Origin: JBBSDP01 sp038240605
GTDB lineage: Bacteria; Planctomycetota; Phycisphaerae; Tepidisphaerales; Tepidisphaeraceae
NCBI GenBank assembly: GCA_038240605.1
Contig: JBBSDP010000014.1
Coordinates: 30,972 to 94,971, forward strand
Reading direction: 5' to 3'
DNA length: 64,000 bases
Shown: in pieces, positions 8,710 to 19,500 of the stretch
Numbering within the stretch: position 1 is the stretch's first letter
Layout: each line of letters begins with the position of its first letter
Made by a program: the position numbers and the translations under genes
The notes under the pieces: generated by a model
The model's input: only the letters and a program-made list of their open reading frames with translations
Told to the model about the DNA's origin: nothing
Database searches by the model: none

Positions 8710-9456
8710 TCAGGGCTGAACGGCCGGTGCTCGCGTCGGCGCCGCGACCCGCGTTGCGGGAGCCGGCACGGCCGGCTTGACGGGCGCAGAAACGGCTTGC
8801 GGGGTGTGCAGGCCAGCCTGGGCCTGCATGTCGAGGATTCGCTCCACCAGCGCCGTGCCGGCGGCCTGGACGCGCAGTACAAATTGGTTCACCTTGGTCG
8901 TGAAATAGTTGTATTCAACGGTGGCGATCGCCGCGACGATCAGGCCGCCCGCGGTACAGAGGAGCGCCTCACCAATGCCACCCGCCACGACCGCGGGGGT
9001 CATGACTTGCAGCCGCTTGATGTCGAGGAACGCGCGGATCATGCCCACCACCGTTCCCATCATTCCCAGGATCGGCGCCAGCGACGCGATCGTCGCCAGG
9101 GTCGTGAGGTTGCGTTCGAGGAAGTCGACCACGTGTCCGCCGTGATCTTCCATCGCGGCGACGATGCCCTCTTCGATCTCCTCCGGCCGTTTGCCGATTC
9201 GCTCCAGGAACATCAACTTTCGCAGGCCGATGCCCATCGTCTCGGCGACGGGGCCGCCGGTCGAGGCACAGAGGGCGATCGCGTCCTGGATCTTCCCCTG
9301 TTCGATCAGGTCGAAGAGCCGGCCGAGCAGCGTATCGGAATCCACGTCGGCCTTGCGGAAGGCGCGCCAACGCTCCATCGTCACGCCCATGGCGATGATG
9401 GAACAGCCCAGGATAATCCAGAGCGCCCAGCCACCGCGAAAGAGTAGTTCAAGCAT
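8710..9456 (-). CDS. exbB: MotA/TolQ/ExbB proton-channel family protein
   Basis: 248 aa with the ATG at 9456 (AGGA 7 nt upstream; in-frame 9489 is less likely). Three transmembrane segments lie near residues 8-26, 118-143 and 156-182, with the family core LASLAPILGMMGTVVGM-type segment and GGIGEALLCTAGGL. A Pro/Ala/Val-rich tail (~215-248) is an extension beyond the usual end. It should form the pentameric channel around the ExbD dimer. It lies between three exported TPR proteins and two exbD genes, so its client is probably a TPR-based envelope complex. Confidence 0.95.
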   Translation of the reverse strand: MLELLFRGGWALWIILGCSIIAMGVTMERWRAFRKADVDSDTLLGRLFDLIEQGKIQDAIALCASTGGPVAETMGIGLRKLMFLERIGKRPEEIEEGIVAAMEDHGGHVVDFLERNLTTLATIASLAPILGMMGTVVGMIRAFLDIKRLQVMTPAVVAGGIGEALLCTAGGLIVAAIATVEYNYFTTKVNQFVLRVQAAGTALVERILDMQAQAGLHTPQAVSAPVKPAVPAPATRVAAPTRAPAVQP

Positions 9457-9547
9457 AATTCCTGCCGTTTGAGGTCGTCTGATTCGCACCCGCGCGCATC
9501 AGGAAAGCACGCGCGGTGCCCTGTCGCGGACTGCACGCGATCCGCAA

Positions 9548-11899
9548 CTACTGCGTCCCGCCGCCGCCATTGCCGGCGCCACCGCCGCTAGCGCCTCCGC
9601 TCATCTTCTTCTCGATGATCTCCAGGAAGCTCCGGGCCTTTTCGGCGCTCTTGGAATTGGGGTACTCCGAGAGCAACTGCTCGACCTTTTGCCTGGCCAT
9701 CGGGTAATTACCCATGCGGTAGGAGGCAATGACCCACTTCAGCAGCATTCTGTCCAGAAAGCTGGCGTCGGGATAGTCCTGCGTGACCTGCTCCATCAAC
9801 TCGATTGCCCGCGCATAGTCCTTGGCGGTGATGTAGTAGTTGGTGATCTTGTCCAGCGCGTCGCCCGCGTACGGCGAGTTGGGATACTGATCCGCGCACT
9901 GCTTATACGCCTGCATGGCGCTGCTCAGTACGGGCGGCTTGCCCTCGCGCTCGGCGGCGACGTTCGCGAGGTTCTCCAGCACCTGCCCGGTGAGGAACTG
10001 GGCCTCGGGCTTGAGCTGGCTCTTCGGAAGCGCGATGACCGCGCTGAAGACCGGGATCGCATCGCCCGGCTGGTCCCCCTCCATCCGCGCTTGACCGATC
10101 TTCAGCAGCGCCTTGTCGACGAGGCTGGAATCGGGAAAGAGCTCGGTCAGCTCACGGCAGACTTGGATGGCGTCATTGAGTTTGTCCTGCACAAGGAGCA
10201 AGTCCCACTTCACGCTGAAGGCATCCTCGACCAGCGAACGATCGAGGCTTGCCTTGAGGCTGGTCGCGATCACTTCCTCGACCCGGTCCAGACCCTCGTT
10301 GGCCTTTTCCGAGGCCTTGGCGGTAAGACCAACCTCTTTGAATACCTGGCCAAGCTTCAGGAAGATCTTGGCTTCGATCAGATCCTTGCGGGCCTTGAGG
10401 TCGAGCGAATCGACTACGCGGTGCTCGATTTTCACGTCCTGGATCTGGCCGATCAGCAGCTTCGCCTGACTCTTAACGACGCGATGCTCGCCGGTCAGGT
10501 TCGCCTCATCGACGTATTCGACGACGATGTCGTCTCCCTTCATCGCCCCGAGGCTGCTGCCGTTGTTCGAGATCCGCGTGGCGTCGGAGACGACGTGCGG
10601 CGTGATCCGCCCGACGAAGATCCCGGTGTGGGGACCGGTTTCGGTGAGCGTCACGGTCACCTCGCTGCGCCTGGCGAACTCCACTTTCTGTTCGAGGTCG
10701 AGGCCGGTCTTCGCGTCGGCCGGTGCGGCGGCGGGAGCGGCGACGCCGGGTGCGGTCTTATCAGCCGCAGGCGCCTCCTCCTTCTCCACCTTGTATTGCG
10801 CGTAGACCTTTACGGTGAGCGTGTCGGGTTGGTCGGAGACGTCGCGGTCCAGGTCCTTTACCCGCAGGAAACAATCCTCATCGGCGAAGACGCCCTTGGT
10901 GTACTCGCGGTAGGCACCGTCGGTGAAGCCGGCGGCGGCGGTCGAGACCATCTTCACCTCTGACAGCCGTTTCACGTTCTGCTGACCGGATTCGGTGTTG
11001 CGATCGACGTAATCGACGGCGACGGTGTCGCCGCCGATGATCTGGAGGATTCCGTCGTTGGGCTTGGCGGCGCCCAGGGCCGTGGGGAGGGAGCCGATGT
11101 AGTACTCGCCGCTCCGGCCGAGCGGTTCGAGCGTGAGCTGCTCGCTGTCGCCGCTTTTGGCGTGAACGGTGACCGTCACCTTCTCGTTATTGGATCGCTG
11201 TACGACCAGGTCCTTGTCGTACACCTTCACGTAAAGACGCTGACCCGCTTCCGAGTAGTGATCGCCCTGCGCTGAGGGGTCGACGCTGGTGCCAACCATC
11301 TCAAGCGCTTCGACGGCCTTTGCCCATCGGCCGAGCTTGAAGTGGCACTGGCCGATGTAGTAGTAGCTTTCGTTAGCGTAAACGCTCCAGGGGTATTCGC
11401 TGGTTACGCGGCGCAGCGCCATGAACGCCTTGTCGAAGCTGTTCTGGTTGTAGTAGCAGATGCCCGTCTGATAGAGGCCTTCCGCCTGATCGTCGGGCAC
11501 GTCCGTATCAGTCAGGTGCTCGAACTGCTTGAGAGCCAGGTCAAACGAGCCGCGCGAGATGTAATACTTCCCCAGCGCCAGGTATGCCTTGAACCGTGCC
11601 TTGCTCTTGGGAAACATCTGCGGGACGGAGGCGATCATCTTGACCGCGCGCTCCTCCTGTTTAAGTTCCAGCAACTCCGTGCCCTTGTTGAGCATGTCGG
11701 TCGCCTTGAACTCCAGGCGCGCTTCTTCCGGATCCTTGGCGGCGGAGACCACGGGGGGCTTGTCGTCGGCCGTAAACGCCGCGGGCGCAATCCAAGACAA
11801 CCCAAGGGCAATGCTGCCGCAGGCGAGTGCCAGCCGCCCAATTCGCCGTGACCGGATTGTGTTTTGAGCTTTGAGCATTTTTTTCACTTTGCAGTTCAT
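9548..11899 (-). CDS. Exported TPR protein with PHTG-type beta domains
   Basis: About 783 aa. An N-terminal basic stretch and hydrophobic segment (IGRLALACGSIALGLSWIAPAAFTA) is a signal peptide. TPR-type repeats occupy ~60-230 (GLYQTGICYYNQNSFDKAF, YYYIGQCHFKLGRW), beta-rich domains ~240-490 including LTETGPHTGIFVG (DNA near 10617-10650), more TPRs ~545-765 (TNYYITAKDYARAIELM), and a Gly-rich C-terminus. Start is uncertain: GTG 11938 overlaps the upstream stop by 1 nt (TAGTG), ATG 11899 has GAGA upstream, and ATG 11878 gives the most compact signal peptide. It shares the PHTG domain with the 2579-aa protein. Function unknown; probably a periplasmic scaffold. Confidence 0.85.
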   Translation of the reverse strand: MNCKVKKMLKAQNTIRSRRIGRLALACGSIALGLSWIAPAAFTADDKPPVVSAAKDPEEARLEFKATDMLNKGTELLELKQEERAVKMIASVPQMFPKSKARFKAYLALGKYYISRGSFDLALKQFEHLTDTDVPDDQAEGLYQTGICYYNQNSFDKAFMALRRVTSEYPWSVYANESYYYIGQCHFKLGRWAKAVEALEMVGTSVDPSAQGDHYSEAGQRLYVKVYDKDLVVQRSNNEKVTVTVHAKSGDSEQLTLEPLGRSGEYYIGSLPTALGAAKPNDGILQIIGGDTVAVDYVDRNTESGQQNVKRLSEVKMVSTAAAGFTDGAYREYTKGVFADEDCFLRVKDLDRDVSDQPDTLTVKVYAQYKVEKEEAPAADKTAPGVAAPAAAPADAKTGLDLEQKVEFARRSEVTVTLTETGPHTGIFVGRITPHVVSDATRISNNGSSLGAMKGDDIVVEYVDEANLTGEHRVVKSQAKLLIGQIQDVKIEHRVVDSLDLKARKDLIEAKIFLKLGQVFKEVGLTAKASEKANEGLDRVEEVIATSLKASLDRSLVEDAFSVKWDLLLVQDKLNDAIQVCRELTELFPDSSLVDKALLKIGQARMEGDQPGDAIPVFSAVIALPKSQLKPEAQFLTGQVLENLANVAAEREGKPPVLSSAMQAYKQCADQYPNSPYAGDALDKITNYYITAKDYARAIELMEQVTQDYPDASFLDRMLLKWVIASYRMGNYPMARQKVEQLLSEYPNSKSAEKARSFLEIIEKKMSGGASGGGAGNGGGGTQ

Positions 11900-11937
11900 A
11901 TTCTCGGGAAATTTCGTTCTCGGCGACGCGCGCGTCA

Positions 11938-13539
11938 CTATTCCCTGGCTTCGCTCTCACCACCGACCAGGTGGATGCCGAACCCTTCGAGCATCGTGTG
12001 GGCCGCACCCGCTTCCGGGGCAGCTTTGTACGCGATCGCCACGTGTCTGGCGGCGGCGATCGCCTGCTTCTTCTCCCCTGCTTCGTTCAGGTAGACAGCA
12101 CGCTGCCAAGCCGCCCGGGATGCGTCGGTCGGGAAGAGGTTCTCGATCTCCGTCAGCGTCCCCAGCGCCTGCGGTAGCTTGTTCATCCGCTTGTAGCACT
12201 CCTGGATGCCCCAGAGCGTGCCGGGCGGCTTGTTGATCCGCTCGTAGAGCGCGATCGCCTCGGGCTGCTTGTTAAGGACCTCGCGGTAAATCCGAGCCCG
12301 CTCGTTGACGGCGCGATCGGCCCAGAAGGGATTCCCTGACGCCTCGACGGATTCCAGCTTCTTGGCCACCGCGTCCCACTTGCCCTCGGAGCCGAGGATT
12401 TCCGACTCCTTGTACATCGCGTACGCGGGGTCGCTCATCTGGCCGACCAGGAGCCGTGCGCGCTCGAACGCTCGTCCCTCGCGGCACAGGTCGATGAGAC
12501 GCGCGAACCGTTCGTTCTGTTGCGCCTTGTCCGGCATCTTGCGAATGAAGCCGACCGAATCATCCAGGCTCCGATCGCGCTGGGCCTTGTCCGTCATGTA
12601 ATGGGTCAGCACGTAGATCTGCCGCTCGTAATATCCCCACTCGTCGTTGGCCTTCTGCCACCAGGGCTGCGTGGTCTTAAACCAGTTGTTGAAGGCCGTG
12701 ACCTCTTCGGCCATCTCCTTTTCGGTTGGAACTTTCTTCCGATCGAAATTCCGCTGATTCCAGAGCACCTGCGCGCGGTCACAGAGGGTCGAAGCGATCC
12801 AGCGGCGGTTGTCGGGCTTATCGCGGCTGGCGTCATCCAAGTAGAAGTTCTCGAACCCGGCGTAGTCCTTATTGATGATGGCGTAGGCGGCCAGGTTTGC
12901 CGTGGCCAGGTCGCGCTCCGTGTCGTTCGTCTGGCCGAAATCGCGAACCGTCTGCCGCCAGTACTTCACCGCCTCGTCGGGCTCCTTGTTGCTCCAGTGA
13001 TTGTCAGCCAGACGCCGCAGCGCTCCGGCGGCAAGCGGATGGTGCTGGTAAGCCTTGTTCTCGACAAGGCCTTTCATGGACTGGAGGCCCTTGAGCGTGT
13101 CCCCGTTGTCGAGCCGGGCGACACCCATGAAATAGAGAGCCGGTGCGGCGTCGTCGACCTGATCGCCGAAATAGTCGAGCACTTCCTGGTAAACCTTGAT
13201 CGCCGTGTTGCGCTGCTTCGCTTCCTGGAGCGCGTAGCCGCGCATGAACAGTGCGTAGGAGAGCTGAGTCGAATCCGGGAACTGGATCTTGAATTTCTCG
13301 AACTCCCCAGCCGACGCCGCCGGGCTCGCCGACTTGAGCAGCTTTGCCGCCTTGTCGTACTGGGCGCGCTCGAAAGGGTCGAGCTTCTTGTACCGGTCGG
13401 GCGGAAGCTCCCAACTCCAGGTGGTCGCTTGAACGGAAGAAATGGAAAGTAAAAAGGAAAAAGTAAAGAGGAAAAAGGCAACGCCGCGCCAGCGCATCGC
13501 GCGCTCGGCGGTCGCACCGAGTGGTTGAGGTCCCGACAT
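11938..13539 (-). CDS. Exported TPR protein
   Basis: 533 aa from ATG 13539, with AAGGA about 8 nt upstream; GTG 13557 and ATG 13545 are in-frame alternatives. The signal peptide has a hydrophobic core AFFLFTFSFLLSISSVQA, and the mature protein (TTWSWELPPDRYKKLDPFERAQYDKAAKLL...) consists of helical TPR-like repeats to the end (YALFMRGYALQEAKQRNTAI, LYFMGVARLDNGDTLKGL). No enzyme motif was seen. It sits between the giant TPR gene (41 nt upstream) and the next TPR gene (overlap or near overlap). A long inverted repeat spans its translation start. Confidence 0.85.
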   Translation of the reverse strand: MSGPQPLGATAERAMRWRGVAFFLFTFSFLLSISSVQATTWSWELPPDRYKKLDPFERAQYDKAAKLLKSASPAASAGEFEKFKIQFPDSTQLSYALFMRGYALQEAKQRNTAIKVYQEVLDYFGDQVDDAAPALYFMGVARLDNGDTLKGLQSMKGLVENKAYQHHPLAAGALRRLADNHWSNKEPDEAVKYWRQTVRDFGQTNDTERDLATANLAAYAIINKDYAGFENFYLDDASRDKPDNRRWIASTLCDRAQVLWNQRNFDRKKVPTEKEMAEEVTAFNNWFKTTQPWWQKANDEWGYYERQIYVLTHYMTDKAQRDRSLDDSVGFIRKMPDKAQQNERFARLIDLCREGRAFERARLLVGQMSDPAYAMYKESEILGSEGKWDAVAKKLESVEASGNPFWADRAVNERARIYREVLNKQPEAIALYERINKPPGTLWGIQECYKRMNKLPQALGTLTEIENLFPTDASRAAWQRAVYLNEAGEKKQAIAAARHVAIAYKAAPEAGAAHTMLEGFGIHLVGGESEARE

Positions 13540-13573
13540 TTCCATTTTCCTTTTCACTTTTTCCTTTTTACTT
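13447..13573. repeat. Inverted repeat spanning the start of the 533-aa TPR gene
   Basis: AAGTAAAAAGGAAAAAGT at 13447-13464 is exactly reverse-complementary to 13556-13573; pairing continues inward for about 15 nt with ~11 matches. The arms are purine-only against pyrimidine-only, separated by ~90 nt that contain all candidate start codons and most of the signal-peptide codons. In mRNA this could sequester the ribosome binding site. Confidence 0.7.
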
Positions 13574-13580
13574 CAACGAC

Positions 13581-16500
13581 TTACTGCTCTTCCTGCATTC
13601 GCGAGAAGGCTTCCTCGGTAAGACGACCGCGGGCCCGCTTCGCCCATTCCGACTCGGGGTAATCCCAGGTGACTTTCTTGAAGGTCTGGAACGCCTTGAC
13701 GTTGTCGTTGGCCTTCACATCGGAGTCCGCCAGCCAGTACATCGCCTCGGGTCGGACGACCTTCTCGTCGGGGTACTCGTCGACCACCTTCTGGAAGAGC
13801 CTGGCCGACTCGCGGTAATCGCTCAGCTTGTAGTTGCACTGGGCGGAGAGGAACAGCGCCTCGGCCGCCAGCTTGTGACCCGGATTCTTCTGCTGGAAGT
13901 TGAAGAAGATCTTTGCGGCGATCTTGAACGATTGCTTCTTGTAATAGAAGTTGCCCAGTCGGACGGTGGCATCCGGCACCAATGCGCTCTCAGGGTAGAT
14001 GTAGGTGAGCTTCACGTACTCTTCGACCGACTGTTCATAGTTTTCGAGCTTCTCGAAGCAGAGCGCCTTCTTGAACTGCGATTGCGCCGCATATTCCGAA
14101 TCCGGGAACGTGCTGATCACGTTGGAATAGCGCCCCACCGCCTCCTGGTAGTGAGTCAGCTCCTGGGCCAGATTGGCCAGGAGGTAGTCCCCCTGCGCCG
14201 CTAGCGAGGTGTTGGGATAATCGCGGATGGCTTCTTCGAGGATCATCTTGCCGCGGGCGATCTCCTCGTCGGCACGCGGCGTATCGCCGAGCTTGCGGTG
14301 CTCCTTGGCCATCTCGAACAGCGACTCGGCCATGAGGAACCGTGTCTTCACCGCGATCTCCGGGTCCTTGAAGCGTTTGCTGAAGACCGCGATCTGCGCA
14401 TCGGATCCGAAGAGGATCTTGCCCTTCTTCAGGACCGTGACCGGCGACGAGGATGCCAGCGACAGGTCATCGACGTACTCGACGGTGACGTCGTCGCCGA
14501 AGCTGACGAACACCGTCTCACCGCCGGGCCGGGTGGTGGGCTTCGTGCCCCCCTTGGGCTCGCCGATGAACTCGGGCTGGAGCGCGCCGGTGAATATCCC
14601 GGAGTGCGGGAGCGTTTCGTTCAGCGTCAGCGTGACATCGGCGCCGCTGGACGCGCGGACGCGGACCTTCACCGTATCGCGTTCATTGCTGATGTCGTGA
14701 TCCGGGTCGGTCAGTTTGACGTGGAACTTTTCTCCGAGGTGGATCGAGTCCTGATTGATCGTGTACGTCGGATCCATCAGTTCCAGCAGCGCATCGGAGA
14801 GGAGCCGCACGTTGGTCTCCGAGACCGCACCGGCGTCGTCCTTGATCCTCAGGTGAACTGTATCGGAGCCCGAGACGAGGAGGGTCGGCACCTTGTACCA
14901 GAACTCCTGAGAGTCCGTGGCGGCGGTGGCGTCGCGGGAGAACTCACGTTCGCCCCCGACGACCATGTCGTCGACCGGATCACCCGGGCTGCCAATCTGG
15001 AGACGGATCACGCCGGAGAATGCCCCATCACGAAGCATTTCCTTCTCGTCGCGATGCAAGGCGCTCTCGAGCTGGATGGGATAACCCTTGATCTGGGCGA
15101 GTCGCTCGATTCCGTAGACGTAGGCGGGCACCTTCACCGACTTGGGCTCGCGCTTCGCCGCCGTTGCAGCCTTGAGCTCCGAATCGGCGATGGCGGTCAC
15201 TTCCAGAACACTACCCGCGTTGAGCACGTGCTCGGGGTAGCTCACGTCAATCAGGAGCGGTGCGTTCACCGCCGCCACGATCTGCCCGCCGGCGACCGGC
15301 TGTGTCGCTGGCTGGGGCCCGCCGACGTAATCGGGATGACGGGCAATCGTCAGGGGCTTGTAGAGGACGGCCCCCTTCACTTCCTTGCCCGCCAGCCGCT
15401 TGAGTCGAGCGCGGGCCTCAGGGCTGGCATCCTCGATCATTCGCACGCGGGTGCGATAGACCACCACGTCGGGCTTGCCCGCCCCGGCCTCGGCGATGCT
15501 GTACGCCCGTTCGATCGGAATGCCGGGATCGGTATTCTCCTTGTCCAGATAACTGACGGTGATCTTATCGCCGCTCTGGACCCTGATGGTGTTCTTCTCG
15601 GTCTTCTCGCCGATCTTGAGCACCGCTACGAATTCGCCAGCGTGGGCATGCTGATCGTCACCGCCGTTCCTCCAGGTCTCGAGCGCATCGATCGTAAGCC
15701 GCTCGCCACTGGAGGTCTTGACGGTCACCGGCACGGTGTCCCGGTTCTCGGTGGTGTCCTCGTCGAAATCGGTGACGATGATGGCCAACTGATCGCCAAC
15801 GCGGCATCGTCTGGCTTCTAGGTACTCCGTGCGGCGCTGGTCACCAGCTCCGCTGATCACCTCCTCGGCGAGCACAATGCGGCCATTGGAGTATGAGCTG
15901 TTCAGAGTCGAGGTGAGGACCTTCGATTCCTCGCGCAGGCGATTTCGATCTTCGTAGGAGACGGTGATCGTGTCGCCGGGAGCGATTTGTAACCCTGCCG
16001 CCGCGGGCGTCGCCGCGGGTGCGTTCTTAGCCAGCGGCACGACCTGCTTGCCGGCCGCGTCGCTGATCGCAATCGACTTGACGGAGACCGAAGTTCCCAG
16101 GAAGTCGTTGAAGACCAGGCGAAGCTTGCGGAGGCGGCGCGGCTGGTCGAGCTTCAGCGTGAGCGTGTCGCCCGCGGTGACGATCGACCCCTTGGGCTTG
16201 AGGTGTTCGGCCAGCTCGGGGTGGGCCTTGACGGAGAACCAGTCGGCGGGAATGGGTTCGAACGTTCCGGCGTCGGTCTTGTACCCGACCACCACCTTGG
16301 ACTGCGCGAAGTTGTCACGCACCAGTAGCTCGTAGGTGTGCGGACCCTTGGACAGCTCGATCCGGCCCGTGCGCGTGAGCGTCGTGCCGTTGTGGCCGTC
16401 GAGGACCTCCTGCCCGTCGATCAGGATATGGCAGCGAAGCCAGTCCTGCGGCGGGGGCGGCGAAAGCCACTTGAATTCGAGCGGGCGGTTGCGCGGCAGG

Positions 16501-19500
16501 TAGAACACGCCTTTGATCCGATTGGTCTGCCAACCTTCATGCCCCTTACCGGGCGTGGCATCGCGGTCGAAGGCAGGGCTTTCCTGCCAGACGCTGGAGG
16601 TTGTGGCAAGCTTCAGGTGGCGGTGAATCTGTTCGGTCGTTTCGCCGTTCTGATCCGCCGCTGTATCCAGCACAAGCCCGCCACGGACGGCTTCGGCGCG
16701 GGCCGGGAACGTTGCAAGTTCTTCGTAGTCGTCAGCCAGCATTCCGAGGACGGTCACGTCCTTCACCTGATCGAGGTGCGGCACCTGAGCGGCGATGCTC
16801 GCGACCTCGTTGGAGCTCATGGTGTCGACCTCGACCCACTTGCCCTTCTTCCCGTCAGCAAGGCTTGTCCAGATGTCGCCGGCCCCCTCCTGAATGATCG
16901 AAGCGGGCAAATGGCCGGCGTCGGAATCCGACGCCGTCGCGCGCGGAAGCGGCACGACCGTGGGAACGGCACCGCGGAAAACTCCGGTGTGCGGGCCGGT
17001 TTCGGTCAGTTCCACGCCTTCGAGCGTATCGCCCAGGCCGGTCTTGAGGTCCACCTTGACCTTGTCCGGCGCGTCGCTGAGGTCGCGGCAGAAGTCGGTG
17101 ATCTGTACGAAGATCTTGCTGCCGGGCCGAACGGTGTGGCCGTCGCGACCCACTTCAAACCGTCGGCTGGTTCCCGCCTGCCGCATGGCAAGCTGTTGCT
17201 CCATGGCGCGCTTTTCTTCTTCCTCTTCACTGAGGATCTCGCCGGAACTGGCGACCAGCCGGGCGTCGTAGCGAACGTCCAGCTTCTTGGCGGGATATTT
17301 CAGGTCATTGGCCTTCTGGAATTCCGGCTCAATCTCGTAGCTGACGACGTCGTCCCCGACCAGCTCGAGCGTCAGGTTGTCCTTCTGCGCCTTGCCCAGG
17401 GCAGTAACGATCTTGGCGGTAAACAGGTTTTTGTTGGCGGAACTGGGGAGCAGCTTCACGTGCTCGACGTCGCCCCCCTTGCTGGTCGTGATTATGACTG
17501 GGATCGCCGCGCCGCCCCGGGCGATCGAGAGGTTGGGATCCTGAAGCGTGAGCGTCAGCGGACGGCCCGGGATAACGACGGTGCTCAGGCGCGCATCGCC
17601 GATCGCGACTTCCGTGTTTTGCAGGCCGCCCGGCAGGACGAGGTTCAACTCACCTTCGAGCAGCGCCGCCTCGACGTGGTTGAGCACGCGCTCTTTCACC
17701 TTGCGGAGATAATCCCGTGATTCCTTGAAGTCACCCTTCTGGAACGCCATCTTCGCGTACAGGTAGTATGCGTCGGCCTGCTTCTGCACGGTCTCGGAAT
17801 CCGCCAGGTGCTCGAGAAGCGATTCGGCCGCCGAATAATCCTTGGTGATGATGTAAAGGTCTACCAGCCGGTAGACCGCCTTGGCGCCGGCATCGGTCTT
17901 GTTGTAGCGATTGTTCGCTTTCAGGCCCTCGTACTCGATACGGGCGGCCTGGTAGTTCTCCATGTCGCGATAGGTATCGGCCTTCGCCAGGAGAATGCGG
18001 GCGGCGTTGTCGGGATCGATCTCCGCTTCGTGCAGCAGAATGTTGAACGCGAATTCCAAACCGTCCTTAAGCATCTTCTGCTTGCGAAGCTGCTCCACCG
18101 ACCAGGCGACGTAGGCCGGGTCCATCGCCGGCCAGGTCTGCACCAGCAGCTTGAGCCGCGGGTTGGTCAGCTCCCACGCGTGTTGCTCGTCGCCGATCGA
18201 GAGGTCGTGAGCGGCGATGTACAAGGTGTACGCGGGATCATCGGGTCCGACCGGAATGATGCCCGGGATCTGCGTGCCGGCCTTGGCCTTGACCAGCAGC
18301 AGTTGCTTCGCGACCGCCTCGGGAAGGTGCGCCTTGTTCTGAATCGCGGTGAGGAACGCATACGTCGCCTCGTCCGCCTTCTTCTCGTCAAGGGCTTTGA
18401 AGAGTGGAGGAAGCGTCTGGTTCCAGAGCGCGTCCCAGTTGGTCTCGGGCGCAATGAAGTTGGCGTGGAGCGACAGGGCGCGGATCAGGATGGCCGGATC
18501 TTCCTTCGTGAGCGCATCGGCGACCAGCGTGCCGCTGAGGCTGTAGAGGTAATTGGGGGGAGAGTCAGTCCGTGCGCCGTCGGTCACCAGTTCGATCAGC
18601 GTGCGAACGTATCCCACCGCCTCCTCGTGAGCGGCCTTGTAGGCGGCGAGCGCCTGCGGATACGTCTTGGGATCGACCTTCGGATCCGTCTTGGGGTCGG
18701 CGGGCAAGGGCGCGTTGGCGGCGCCGTTGACGTCGGGAAGGACATTGACGCCGACAAACGCCTGCTCGCGCATACGCTGCGGGATCTGCTCGTAGAGCGG
18801 CTTCATCACTTTGAAGATGATGTAGTTTCGATAGCCCGGCTTCGGAGGAGTTCCGGCCGGCTCGGTTGGGAGACCATTGGCATTGCGAAGGAGCTCGGCG
18901 TACGCGACGAGCTGATCCTCCGCCGAACGCTTGGCGATTATTTCCTGCCAACTCTTGAGGAATGCAGCCGCATCCTGGGCCTGGTCTTTCGGGCGCGACA
19001 GGATCGCATACGTCATCGACTCGACGCCCGCGTCATTGTGCCCGATCTTCTGGGCGCCGGCGAGGTACGTCTCCCAGAGCATGCGCACGAGCGGCGTCGG
19101 CACCTTGTAATTCGGTTCACCACCCCAGGAGTTGAAGTGGCTGATGAGCTGGACCGCCAGACCCGGGTCATTGAACCGGGCCCCCGGCACGGCAGCCGCC
19201 TTTGCGATTTCGTCCGTGATGAACTGATGATGCGTGTTCCAGACCTCGCGCTGGCTCCAGAGCCATCCCGCCGCGATGTCGGTCGGCATCACGTCGTAGT
19301 ACTCGGCGAAGGGAGAGACGACCGTCGCGGCGACGGCGGGATGGTTGGCAAACTGTGTCCAGATCAGGGGATCGCTCTTGGCCTTCTCGGCGCGCACGGC
19401 CTTGGCGTAAATCGGAAGCAGCTTCACCAGCTCAGGCACCCCGCCGTGCTCACGGGCTCTCGTGATGACGCTCCGCCACGAGCTCCCACCGATCGGCGTG

